Below the pieces are notes generated by a model. It made no database searches and was not told the origin of the DNA. It worked only from the letters and a program-made list of their open reading frames with translations. The position numbers and the translations under genes were made by a program. A stretch of DNA of 27,678 bases from Corinectria fuckeliana (lineage: Eukaryota > Ascomycota > Sordariomycetes > Hypocreales > Nectriaceae), in NCBI GenBank assembly GCA_019137255.1, contig WPDH01000225.1:1-27678 (forward strand). Reading direction: 5' to 3'. Shown here in pieces: positions 1 through 9,479 of this stretch (its first letter is position 1; each line of letters starts with the position of its first letter).

Positions 1-2
1 AA

Positions 3-45
<43 letters not shown>
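1..45. repeat. (AATA)n microsatellite
   Basis: About eleven uninterrupted AATA units open the window, followed by AT-rich non-repetitive sequence. Similar tetranucleotide tracts, (TTTA)n in plus-strand reading, bound two copies of a LINE-associated repeat at 7.54 and 19.40 kb. This tract could therefore be the 3' tail of a plus-strand LINE lying outside the window. That link is inference; the tract alone is a plain microsatellite. Confidence 0.9.
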
Positions 46-905
46 GATAAATTTAACTTTATAATAGTTTTACTTTTAAGCTAGTTAGTAAAACTAAATT
101 AAAAGAGAAAATAGTTAACTACTTTTTCTTTCTTACTATAGTTATATATATTTATTTTTATTATATATATCTTATATAAGTATTTATTAACTTATACTAT
201 TTTTATTTATAATTATACTAAAATATTAAATTTATACCTTTTTAAGAAGTTATATAATATTTATATATACTTACTAAGTAGTATTTTCTTAAGCTACTTT
301 AAATAGCTATTTATACTATTAAAAAGTATTATATATTATTTATACTATATTAAAAGTACTTTTAGCTAAGTTAATTAAGCTTAATATAATAGTTTTATTA
401 CTTTATATTTATTATTTATAATTTATAATACTTTTACTTTTATTTTTAATTTAAAAGACTTACTTATAACTAATACCTAATATATTTTTATAGTATTACT
501 ATTCTTTTAAAGTTGTTTAATATACTTATATATCTTTTAAATAGTATCTTATTTTAACTACTATTAAGGTTTTATAATCACTTATAGTAGTAATTAGTTT
601 CTTATTATAACAATTATATTTTAATACTAAAGCCTAAGGTATATACAGACTTAGCTTACTTTTTTTAGTCTACACTTAAGCCTTATTTAGCCCTTTTAAA
701 TCTAAAGTTAAAAAGTCTATAATACCCCTCTTTCTATATAGTAACAGCTTTCCCTCTTTCTATATAATTATATTCTTTCTTAATAGATATTATCCTTTAG
801 CTATATTATCTTATAGTAAGAGTAGAATACTTTTAAAATTAGCCTAACTACTAAAAGAATATTAATATGCTAAGTTAGACTAAAAACACTACACTTACAC
901 AGAGA
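46..905. other. AT-rich RIP-type DNA without recognisable gene
   Basis: This stretch is strongly AT-rich and almost free of CpA, TpG and CpG. It keeps CpT and ApG, so it matches the composition of the large block after 6.1 kb. Stops are dense in all frames and I could not recover a ghost domain. A 15-bp direct repeat (ccctctttctatata) occurs at 726-740 and 752-766. The edge against the normal-composition island is sharp, at about 0.9-1.0 kb. Most likely it is mutated repeat DNA of unknown type. Confidence 0.7.
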
Positions 906-996
906 TTTCTAATTTCTTAGTGGCAAAAATCTCTGGCTTACATATTCTAATAGAAATTTCAAACACATCGCTAGGCGCCTGTTTAAGTCGGCCTTA

Positions 997-1951
997 TTAT
1001 AGGATTAGTTCGTTTATAAGAGAAGCTGTGAACTTCCCCTCCCATGTAACCTCTAGGGAATGTTTAATAGAGAGAAGCACATTCTGCGACTCAACGCTTC
1101 CCGTCACCGTGAGGTCAATCAACGACATATCTATATAATGAGCTCCATCTACTTTTGTGTCGTTAGACTTCTCAGCTATTCGCACAATTTGCTGCCTGGT
1201 GATGTCCTCTAGCCCGTTTAAAACATATATCTGCTTGTTGCGGGCAACAGGATCATCCACTGTCAAGAGGCGGGCTGCGACAGCTGCAATGTCATAGGGA
1301 TGAACAATACCAACGGGCGTATCCTTTAAGGTCATGATTCGTAGCGTATCCTGCTTCCCAGGCTTCCGGAAGTTCTTCAAAAACTCCGACAGAAAAAGGT
1401 AAAGCGGCGCAAATGCATTAGGCTGAAACGAAATATATTGCCATCCCTCAAACTCTAGCGAGCTAAGTAGAGCCTTGATCGCCCAATTTGATCTTAGATA
1501 GTAGGTTAGACAGTTCGTTCGCACATCCGGCACCACTGTCGAGATTCTCACAACATACTTGACCTCTGTATTGGGAGCTGCGAGGTGAAATGTCGATTCC
1601 TCAGCGAGCTGATTGGGCTGGAGATGGGTTGCGATAAAGGCTCTTTCCACAGTGTTCTAACGGAGCCAATCAGCAGCTTTTCTCCTCCACTTGGCCATTG
1701 GGTAATCTTGCAAGCCGTCGTGCTACGACTCCGTCCGAAGAGCGAGTAAGAGCAAGCACCCGATAACCAGAGAAAGTGCCATTGGTTGCTACAAGCTGGG
1801 ACAAAGTTTCGACTTCATTCTGACTGGTATCTTCAGTGGCACCAGTGACAAGCTCAAGGCGCTGAAGTGAGTCGAGGTAGATAGGGAACTTGACACTTGC
1901 GTACAGAGAACTAAAATGGTCGCTTAGAGGTGCGAGGGGATCGAAGGACAA
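997..1951 (-). pseudogene. NmrA-like NAD(P)-binding oxidoreductase, degraded
   Basis: Two minus-strand reading frames, 1951-1670 and 1650-997, together make an NmrA-family atypical short-chain dehydrogenase, a Rossmann-fold protein of usually about 300 residues. The upstream part has the beta-1/glycine region LELVTGATEDTS and then YRVLALTRSSD. The downstream part has ERAFIATHLQPNQ, YVVRIST, a QPNAF motif and VGIVHPYDIAAVAARLL, all typical of NmrA-like and azoreductase-like proteins. Damage is visible. The first frame ends at TGA while the sequence for ADWLR continues one frame over, and that frame hits TAG at about 1657 before NTVERAF. The family GATGxTG motif reads GATEDTS, so two cofactor-binding glycines are lost by G-to-A changes. 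The true N-terminus and the last residues are not recognisable; the 3' end lies at the edge of the AT-rich block. Family assignment is confident; the specific substrate is unknown. Confidence 0.82.
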
Positions 1952-2253
1952 TAACTCAGCATAGTATCCAAAGGTCGCGGGTCACGGGTTGGGGACAGGT
2001 TCATTTGGGTAAAGCTTGCGGGCCGAACCGAGCGCATTGGACCCTAATGCAACTATCATCCTCCGAAAATTCTGGTCCGCCTCGCCTGCTATCCTATGTA
2101 AATGCTGTGATCGGCACACCGCCTCTGCCATCAGTTGCCAGCTATCATACGCCTCCGCTAAGTGATCGACCGCATTGGGTCTGAAAAAACCCCAATGCAA
2201 GTTGGTACAGCAGTGAGGAATCTTGGTCAATGGCCTAACGGCTGAACTGGCAA
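1952..2253. other. unassigned sequence upstream of the NmrA pseudogene
   Basis: Base composition is normal. Open frames exist on both strands: about 84 codons plus and about 92 codons minus, the latter running into the N gap. Neither shows a motif I recognise. The minus-strand frame (2260-1982) has the more protein-like composition (NAVDHLAEAYDSWQLMAEAV) and could be a fragment of a further decayed gene. I would not call it without a homology search. Confidence 0.4.
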
Positions 2254-2255
2254 NN
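2254..2255. other. 2-base N gap
   Basis: Two unresolved bases lie between tggcaa and ggcaag, just before a short AT-rich patch (about 2259-2335). The join may hide missing sequence, so features that cross it should not be trusted. Confidence 0.99.
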
Positions 2256-3146
2256 GGCAAGTTTTATAATTAATAGTAATTAATATTTCTATTTTTATAA
2301 GATTCTATTAGAATTAAATGAAGCTTTGTTTATATACTGATAATGACAGTGACAGTATATATATCGTTCCGGCGCACCTATCAGGCTTAAGAATTGGTAC
2401 ATGTATTGGACTCCAGCTGGGCAGCTGGACAGACATTTCCGAGGCATGAGGGAGCGGTTTTGCGGGGATCGTTGCAGTTTGCCCCGATCGAGACACACCA
2501 GTGGAGGCTGGCTGCGGCTTTGAGTATGCATACATGACCTCGAATTCCACCTTCCCCTCAGCAGTAGACCCTTGCGGTCAGCATGTCTTTTGGAGTCTTC
2601 ACCCAGTAATATACAGCATACCGTGGCCAAAGTTACGCGATGCGATATTCCCTGTACGTCCCTCTGTTAGCCCCCAGCCTGGACGAGAACGTGTCGGACA
2701 TGGGACGCTAGGCTCAAGTCTGGTAGTTCTCTGAGGTATTCGATCCATGGTGAAGGCATTGGATACCGCCCCCAATAGTATTTCGCTAACTCTGCACCCT
2801 ATTCCCTGAAGCCTGCTCGAGCTGTGTCGAGGAAAGCATAAAAGGCTTTCCACTCGAAGAGACTCACTGCGAGGCGAACCGTCTTTGGCATAAGGAATCT
2901 GACACGGTTGAAGATGCTCCGGTGATGGTATGGCCGTGTGGCTGAGCCTTCTGCAAGCCGCGGAAAAGGTCATTGACGATAGCTACCTTGACCGTCCGTA
3001 CCACTATTATTAGGCTGGTACGGAGTAGTGGGGGCCGTTTTGGGTGACGTGGTTGGTTGCTGTGGTGATTGCCTTTTCGATATCCACATGCCGCCATCTT
3101 CTCTCTGGCATCATCTATGAATATGGCAATCCACGACACCACGCGC
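2256..3146. other. intergenic DNA with a small AT-rich patch; no gene supported
   Basis: About 80 bases at 2259-2335 are as AT-rich as the RIP blocks; the rest has normal composition. Several frames of 70-125 codons overlap on both strands. None carries a recognisable domain, and they shadow one another. The minus frame 2550-2314 (EFEVMYAYSKPQPASTGVS) is the most protein-like but has no family I can name. This may be a relic of decayed genes plus the 5' flank of the HNH gene. Confidence 0.45.
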
Positions 3147-3264
3147 CTTTAAAACAAGAATCCTTACACCCACATCTCTAGCTGTGAGCTCACGGCGTTG
3201 GTCTCATAGTTGATCTGCCCATCTGTTCTTGAGTCCGGCTTTCCCTTGATGACCCATCATCAAC
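3147..3264 (+). promoter_or_regulatory. putative promoter and 5' leader of the HNH gene
   Basis: A TATA-like ctttaaaac lies at about 3147-3155, some 110 bases before the ATG, followed by a pyrimidine-rich stretch (cttacacccacatctct). The start context is catcaacATG, with A at -3, a good fungal initiation context. These are weak sequence signals and no transcript data are available. Confidence 0.35.
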
Positions 3265-4891
3265 ATGTCCAACGCTTCGGTAACCCCGCAAATGCGCGTC
3301 TCTGGGTGGAACGTACATCTTCTCGCCGGTCCGGCAGGCTTCAACTTTGCCGGGTCCTATCTCCACGAAGAAAACACATCCTATACGTACCGACATCTTC
3401 TCGAGGAGACCCTCCTTTGTTTTGAGGCGCCGGCCAGCCCGGACGGTTTCGCGACCGACGACTTTGGCACCACCACGTCTCTAGCCTTTGGCTTCTCGGG
3501 CCTTGTCAACCCACCTTCCACAGCTCTTGATCCCCCAGTATTGGCCTTTATCGGCGATGCAAAACTTGACCAGGTCGTTCCCCCACCACCTCAATCAGAA
3601 TCTTGGATCGCGGGCGACCAGACCATCGCACGCTATCATCTTGTTTGCCACAGGCCTTGTGCCATGGCAGACTCTGCTTCACTAGCAGCCCATCTCCAAG
3701 GTCTGTCCCTGCGCAATACCTCCTATTTTCTAGGAAGCAGGCTGACAAATCACAGCTGGCTGCGCAAGACACATATTACGGCCCCGTCGTCGAATAGATC
3801 TACGATATCTCCCCCCCAAGAAGCCCTCGGTCGACCCGCGCATCACTCGATTCCCCCTTCGACGGACGGTACAGCCTCGGAGAGCATCGCCGAAGCGCTC
3901 CGCGTCAGCATCTACCTCTCCCAGTCGCCAAGACCCCAACGACGAAGAAGACATCGACGCAATGGTTGCGCCGCCAGAGATGGCCGTTGCAGCTGACCAA
4001 GCCCGCCAAATCATCGCCTCGTTCCGCTCAAACTGTCTTGTCGCCGGTAAGCAGTGCGCAGTGACAGCCAGAGGGAGGTCCTGGTGCAGCACACCTGCTG
4101 TTGGGCCCTCTTTGCAAGCGTGCCATATCATCCCGCAGCAGCACTATCATGTGTACCCTGACCCTGACGGTGCCGGTGACTTGGCTAGTGATGCTAGCAC
4201 TTTGTACAGCCCGGATCGTCTCCAAGAGGCGTGGCAGCGCACATGGTCTGCCGACAACGGTGTTCTTTTATTGAGTCACCTACACGAGCTATTTGATGCC
4301 CGCCTCTTCTCTATCCACCCCGATACGCTACTCATACGTGCGTTTGTGCCATATGACGTTCTGCTCGACTACCATGGAACGACTGCTCGAGTGCCCGTCA
4401 ACGTAGATCGTGCTGCCCTGCGGCACCACTACGAGATGTGTTGCATTGAGAATATGGCAGCAAAAGCACCATTGCTAGAGCCGCCGCCTGTAAGCAGCTC
4501 TGAGAAACCATCGCCATTTGCTGCTCGAACGGATATCCATCTACTCCAGAGCCCGAGGCCAAACGATATAGCAGGCAACTCGATGGAGCTACCCGGATCC
4601 CCAGCAGCGTCCGGCGGCGACCCGTCTAAGAGGCCGAGGTCGGCGCACGACGATACTGGGCCTCCAGGTCTAGGCGATGCCGAAACTCCATCGACAAACG
4701 ATGCCTCACCCCATGTTTCACCGCACGCATGCAAACGACGAAAGGTATCTGGTGGGAGAGACTGGGAGCCCACTGATTGGAATGACAAAGCCATGTACAC
4801 TGGGTTTCTTGCAGATGAGAACAGCGTTGAGTTTCTAGCCGATGTGAACTGGGGGCTCAAAAGGGCCATGTTGATACGGCGTGAAGAGTAG
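3265..4891 (+). pseudogene. fungal HNH-nuclease (HNH_2-type) protein, probably frameshifted
   Basis: The product resembles the fungal proteins with a C-terminal HNH endonuclease domain that are expanded in many ascomycetes; their cellular role is not established. The N-terminal segment starts MSNASVTPQMRVSGWNVHLL at 3265 in frame 1. The nuclease part is in frame 2 and holds CAVT, ACHIIPQQHYH, DNGVLLLSHLHELFD and ARLFSI. Counted from the Met at 3962, the candidate catalytic residues are His55, Asn99 and His106/His108, all present. The tail is low-complexity with a basic KRRK patch, a possible nuclear localisation signal. From memory of the family, the order continues frame 1 (to TSYFL, about 3730), then frame 3 (SRKQADKSQLAAQDTYYGP to 3794), then frame 2 (DLRYLPPKKPSVDPRITRF from 3797). 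That implies two small indels in a protein of about 540 residues. An alternative is a 55-base intron (3701-3755, gt...ctgac...cacag) that joins frames 1 and 2 into an intact 523-residue protein, but this removes the family-like SRKQADK segment and uses a weak donor. Confidence 0.8.
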
Positions 4892-5480
4892 GCGTTATTA
4901 TCCGTGTGCTTCTCTTGCCTCTGAGTCGGAGAGGCCGGTCACGACGTTGTTTCGAAGTAGCCTCATTTGTCGGACCCTGCTTCCGTACTGTCTGTTCATT
5001 GTTCAAAATAACCCAACACGTTCCACGAATCGTCGCTCTCGGTGCCCTTCTGTCAATCACGGCTCTTTGCACAGTCCAACTCGAACGCCGACATCGACAT
5101 CGGGGACGACATGGTCGGCTGGGTCTCCCAAGAGGAGCGCGGGGGCGTTTAGAGAATCATCTAGCGCAGTCTTTCTATCTTCGTCGTTTGCTCCTGGAAA
5201 TCGTCCACCTCAACATTCCAACTCATGAAGAGAGCCGGGGGTAGTGACATACGTTCAACTTCTTTGGCATTTTCCAAGAGTTGTCGTAAGCGAGCGGTGT
5301 GGGTTAGAACACCCTTTGCGCCGTGCACAAGAGTAACCCGGGCCGAGTCGGCGAAAGCCCGTAATAACATACCCACCGTGGAAGAGATGCCACATCTGGG
5401 GAGCTGGCCCTAGCCCCCCTCTACGACTGGGAGTGGGACCGAGGAAGAAGGCATGAACATGTCTTGTACAAATATTCTTG
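4892..5480. other. 3' flank of the HNH gene; no gene supported
   Basis: Base composition is normal, with overlapping frames of 70-115 codons on both strands. Those I read carry no recognisable domain. The segment separates the HNH stop codon (4889-4891) from the first recognisable LINE sequence. It may contain the HNH 3' UTR and decayed LINE sequence upstream of the RT. Confidence 0.45.
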
Positions 5481-6330
5481 GAGACGGCAGACTTGACTGC
5501 TAACCGTTGTACACCCGGTTTCTGAATTTCACTACTAGCTACCCTCGGCAAGGTATTAGAATCGGTGGTGGCAGAAAGGATCTTACATGCTGTGGAAATG
5601 CGTGGTTTGCTCCCAACGAACCACTTTGGAGCCTGCAAACAGCCATCAGCGGAACAAGCGCTACTGCTCCTACAGGAACAGATCTATATCGCTTGGCGAC
5701 GTCGACTGGTTGTGAGTCTTATCAGTTACGAGGTTAAGGGAGCCTACAATGGAGTATTTAAAGGAAAGGCTGCTTTAGAAAATGAAAGCACGTGGTATCC
5801 CGGAAAAGCTAGTTCGATGGGTGGAGGCATTTGGCTCAAATCGCACAGCAACGATTCAAGTTAACAGCGAGACATCAGAGTCTAAGAATTACCGCAAGCT
5901 GGCCTTCCCTAAGGCTCCCTCTATCTCTAATCCTGTTTCTTTTCTTTAATGCGGATTTAGTCCAGCGGAGGATTGACAGCAATAGAGGGGCGATAGTATA
6001 TGTGGATGACTTTACAGCCTGGGTCGCGGGTCTAACAGCATATAGTAACTGTAAGAAAGTGAAATTAATTGTTAAGGTATTAAAATAAGAGAGGAGGAGC
6101 AGTGTAATGTTTAAGGTGAGTAAGACAGTAATTATACACTTTAGCTAGAAGGACTATAAGGCTAACTCTAAGCCTTTTATAATTAAAAGGTAAATAGTCT
6201 AACTAAAACAGTATGCTAAGATTTTAAGAGTTATTATAAATACTAGGCTTAAGTATAAAAAATATTAAGTGAAGAAAGTTAGACTATTAGCTAGAATTAT
6301 AATAGTATATAAGTATAGTATATTTTCTAA
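5481..6330 (+). pseudogene. LINE 1: Tad-like non-LTR retrotransposon reverse transcriptase, decayed
   Basis: The RT domain of a Tad/I-type LINE (target-primed reverse transcription) can be read across three frames. Frame 3 from 5526 gives ISLLATLGKVLESVVAERIL, then LLPTNHFGACKQ and SAEQALLLLQEQIY, then ISYEVKGAYNGVFK. Frame 1 from 5764 gives ERLL, a TAG where Gln is expected, then KMKARGIPEKLVRWVEAF. Frame 2 gives ILFLFFNADLVQRRI and the catalytic YVDD at 5999-6010. The palm-thumb region continues as AT-rich ghost after 6085 (KTVIIHF, KDYKANSKPFIIK, KILRVIINTRLKYK). Damage includes frameshifts near 5763 and 5890, Gln-to-TAG and Gln-to-TAA changes, and an abrupt fall in GC at about 6060 inside the domain. 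No ORF1 or endonuclease is seen upstream, so the copy is 5'-truncated or unrecognisable there. Confidence 0.88.
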
Positions 6331-7536
6331 AGTGTAAAAACAGCTACTATTTATAGTATAAATAAACTATATAAATATTAAAAATAAAAAGAGAGATTCT
6401 CTTAGTTTATTAAATATTTTATAATATATTTACTTTACTATATTAGTATAGTTAAGTTATAATAAAATATAAGATTATAGTTAATATAATTAAAGTTTAG
6501 TTTTTATATAAGGTATTTATAGCCTTTTTACTTAATAGCTAAGTAGGTTATATTACTATTATATTAATACTATTAAATAAGCTTTTTAATTTTACCTTTT
6601 AGCTTATTATTACTTATACTAAAATACTAATAATACTCTTACTATACTATAAGGTGCTAGCTATTATTAATTACTTAAAAAATACTATATAAGTTAAGTT
6701 AATCTTAAAGTTTTAGTTCTTAATTTATAACTATAATATTATATAGTATCTTATTAATTAACTTAAATATTAAAAGAACTTTTATAATAATAAGAGTTAA
6801 TATTTCTAATATTTATAATTAAGCTTTCTTATATTAATAATATAATATTATCTTAGTTTTTATAGCTTATATAAGCTTAAAAGTAACTAACTATATTTAA
6901 TATATAAGTAAATAAAAATAAAAAAGCATATTAGTTATAACTAGAAATAACTATAAAAATAAAAGTAAGATAAGATAAAAAGCTATAAAATAAGAAAAGT
7001 AGTTTTAAAAATATAGTATTTCTAATAAGTATTTATAATAATAGTATTATACTAAGATAAGATTATTAATATTAGATATAATAAGTGTAAAATAGCTAAA
7101 ATATATTAGATTTTATTTACTTAAGGCTATATATAGTAATTATATTAGTTAAGTTTTATAATTTATTATTATTTATTTATACTTTATAAACTTAAAAGGT
7201 AAATAGTACTTTTATTTTATATAAATATAGAAAAAACTATAAAATTAGATAAAAACTTATATTCTTTATATAACAGGCCTAAGTTAAACCTCTTATACTA
7301 TTACTATATATAAGTAAATAGTTTTTTTACTAGAACTAAAATTATCTTATTTTCTAAAGGGCTAGAAAGAATTAAAAGAAGAGAAAAGTTTTATAATTTA
7401 GTTATATTAGTTATATTTATAGTTAGTTACTATATATATATATAATATTACAGCTTAAGTTAAAACTAAATAGTTATAACTAGTAAAATTGTTATAATAC
7501 TTATATTTTTGCTTTTATTATAAAAAACTATAAATA
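6331..7536. other. RIP-mutated DNA, probably the 3' part of LINE 1
   Basis: This is extremely AT-rich with dense stops and almost no ATG. It directly follows the LINE 1 RT ghost, where the thumb, RNase H and C-terminal regions would be expected. I could not identify those domains convincingly. A (TA)n run lies near 7432-7444. It ends at the (TTTA)n tract that bounds the next repeat. Confidence 0.5.
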
Positions 7537-7911
7537 TTTTATTTATTTATTTATTTATTTATATACTATTTTAACTCTAAAGTTATTTAAACCTTCTTTT
7601 AAGTAGCTTAAACTAGTTTATAATAAAAAAGAAAAACCTAATAGTAAGCTATAAGATAAAAAACCTTTTACTACTCTTACCTAAGAGGGAACTAAGTTAA
7701 GCTTAGTATATATATATAATAATATAAGTTTTAAGTAAGTTTACTTTATAAGAAAAGCTAGTTATATACTTATATTAATAAGTTCTTATAAGACTTAGCT
7801 TAAATTATATACTAAAATTTAACTAATCTTAAGTTAAGTTTAAGTTACTTATACTATTTATTCTTTTTATCTTTCTAGGTATTATTTTTATTACTAACTA
7901 GTATTAGTATA
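7537..7911 (-). repeat. repeat A copy 1: (TTTA)n-bounded LINE-tail-like repeat
   Basis: A (TTTA)n tract (7537-7563) is followed by about 350 bases that match 19405-19765 at roughly 85% by eye, in the same plus-strand orientation. Shared blocks include agtaagctataagataaaaa, ctactcttacctaagag and cttaaattatatactaaaat. At the second site the repeat lies just 3' of a minus-strand LINE ORF1, so I read it as the 3' end of a minus-strand LINE whose (TAAA)n tail is the (TTTA)n seen here. Copy 1 would then be a 5'-truncated insertion of that family. An LTR or SINE origin is not excluded. Confidence 0.6.
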
Positions 7912-8159
7912 AAACAAGACTTCTAATAGATATACTTACCTAGTTTCTACTTACTATAACTCTAACCTGCCTTTAAAATACAATTTAACACTAGAATTTA
8001 AATCCTTATATATATATTACCCTAGGGATAATAGCATATTAAGACTATAATAATAGTACTAATATACTTCTAATAGCTATTAATTTAAGAGTGTGTAAAC
8101 TTAACTAAAATTAATATAACTCTCTTATAAAAATTAGCTAGTATATACTAAGTAAAAAT

Positions 8160-9300
8160 AACAAACCTGCTATAAAACTAAGTAGAATACTAGTAGATAA
8201 CTTAGAAAATAAAACATATAATACTATTACTAGAATTATCTCTACTATATCTCTTAAACAAGTTTAGTATATTATCTAAGCTTATATATTTATATATAAG
8301 TTATAAGCTTATATCTTATATAAGAAAAACACTATATATAACTATAAAATAGCCTTTAAGAAGCAAATTACTATAAATATTACTACTACTCTTACCTCTA
8401 TTATTAATATAGCTCTTATTATACCTTTAGATTATAAAAGAGACTAACTCTCTTATATATTAATTATAGTATAAAACCTAATACTTTTAAACTAAGAAAA
8501 CATAAAGTAAATAACTTAAAGCTATATTAAATATAAAGTTATAATCTAAATAAGAAATATACCCTTTAATATTAATAGCTAAACCCTAAAAGATACTATT
8601 AAGATAGTAAACTAGGCTTATAATAACTATAGTATTATTATAGTAAGAAAGCTACTAAGTAGTAATACTATTCTTATATTTTATATAGTAGATAAGATAT
8701 AAGATATTTATACTAAAAATTAAGTTATTAAAGCTTTTAGTAATAATATAGCTCTCTCTCTCTTAATATTTATAGTAATAGTAAAAAAAATCTAACTTAT
8801 ATCTATCTTAAATAATACTAATAAGCTTATTAAAGAAATTAATAAATCTAATTAACTAAAGATTCTCTAAGTTAAAAAGTAAAAGACTAGCTAACTTAGC
8901 TTTAAAGTAAAGATTAATCTTATCTTATATATTAGCTTTATTAAAAAGGCTAACTACTTATATAATAATAGCCTACTACTTAATATATAACTATATAATT
9001 ATAAGCCTTTTAATAAGAGGCTTTAACCTATTTAATATTATAACTACTTTAAGTTTAGATACTTAGCTTAAGACTATAAATTAGCCTTAACTTATAGATA
9101 TTATAAAAGTATTATATATACTAATAGAGAAAAATACCTAACTAAATATAAAAAGATCCTTTTAAACTATATCTTTTATAAGAGTAAATACCTAACTTAG
9201 AGTTATAACTATCTTATTATAGCCTTATATTAAGCTTATACTAAGAAAAAATACTTAGATAAACCTTTCTGCTTTTAAGAATATATAATAACTAAACTTT
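8160..9300 (+). pseudogene. LINE 2 ORF1 ghost: gag-like protein with three zinc knuckles
   Basis: This reads as the ORF1 nucleic-acid-binding protein of a Tad-like LINE, in a single frame (codons starting at multiples of 3) with internal TAA/TAG at former Gln/Trp codons. A gag-like core is seen at about 8640-8790 (VRKLLSSNTILIFYIVDKI, then IKAFSNNIALSLLIFIVIVK), matching the family pattern L-P-S-G-D-x-x-x-x-F ... W-x-x-x-F-G. Three zinc knuckles follow. The first is at 9036-9077 with exact CX2CX4HX4C spacing, the second at 9093-9137 (CX2CX4HX5C) and the third at 9168-9206 (CX2CX3HX4C). At nearly every position the Cys or His codon now reads TAT or TAC, as CpA/TpG-directed mutation of TGY and CAY codons would produce. 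DKPFC at about 9260 resembles the basic end of the family's knuckle region. The start codon is not identifiable. Confidence 0.8.
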
Positions 9301-9479
9301 TAACTTAAGAGCTCTTACTTTTACTACTCTTACTATTAGCCTAGCTTATATAGTTCTTATTAAGAAAACTTAAAAGGCTTTTTAGCTTAATAAATAAATT
9401 ATATATAGTATTTACTAGCCTAGCCTTAATATAAACCTAAGCTGCTTATATATTATTCTCTCTTTTAATAATTATCTTA

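Noticed and set aside
920..1138. 72-codon plus-strand ORF at the island's left edge
   Set aside because: It overlaps the NmrA-like pseudogene on the other strand, has no recognisable motif and straddles the composition boundary; it is a shadow frame.
2295..2973. Minus-strand ORFs of 111 and 124 codons
   Set aside because: They overlap each other and plus-strand frames, run into the AT-rich patch and show no domain. They may be relics but are not supported as genes.
5255..5638. 127-codon minus-strand ORF
   Set aside because: Part of it lies opposite the plus-strand LINE RT, whose conserved motifs are clear; the minus frame has none.
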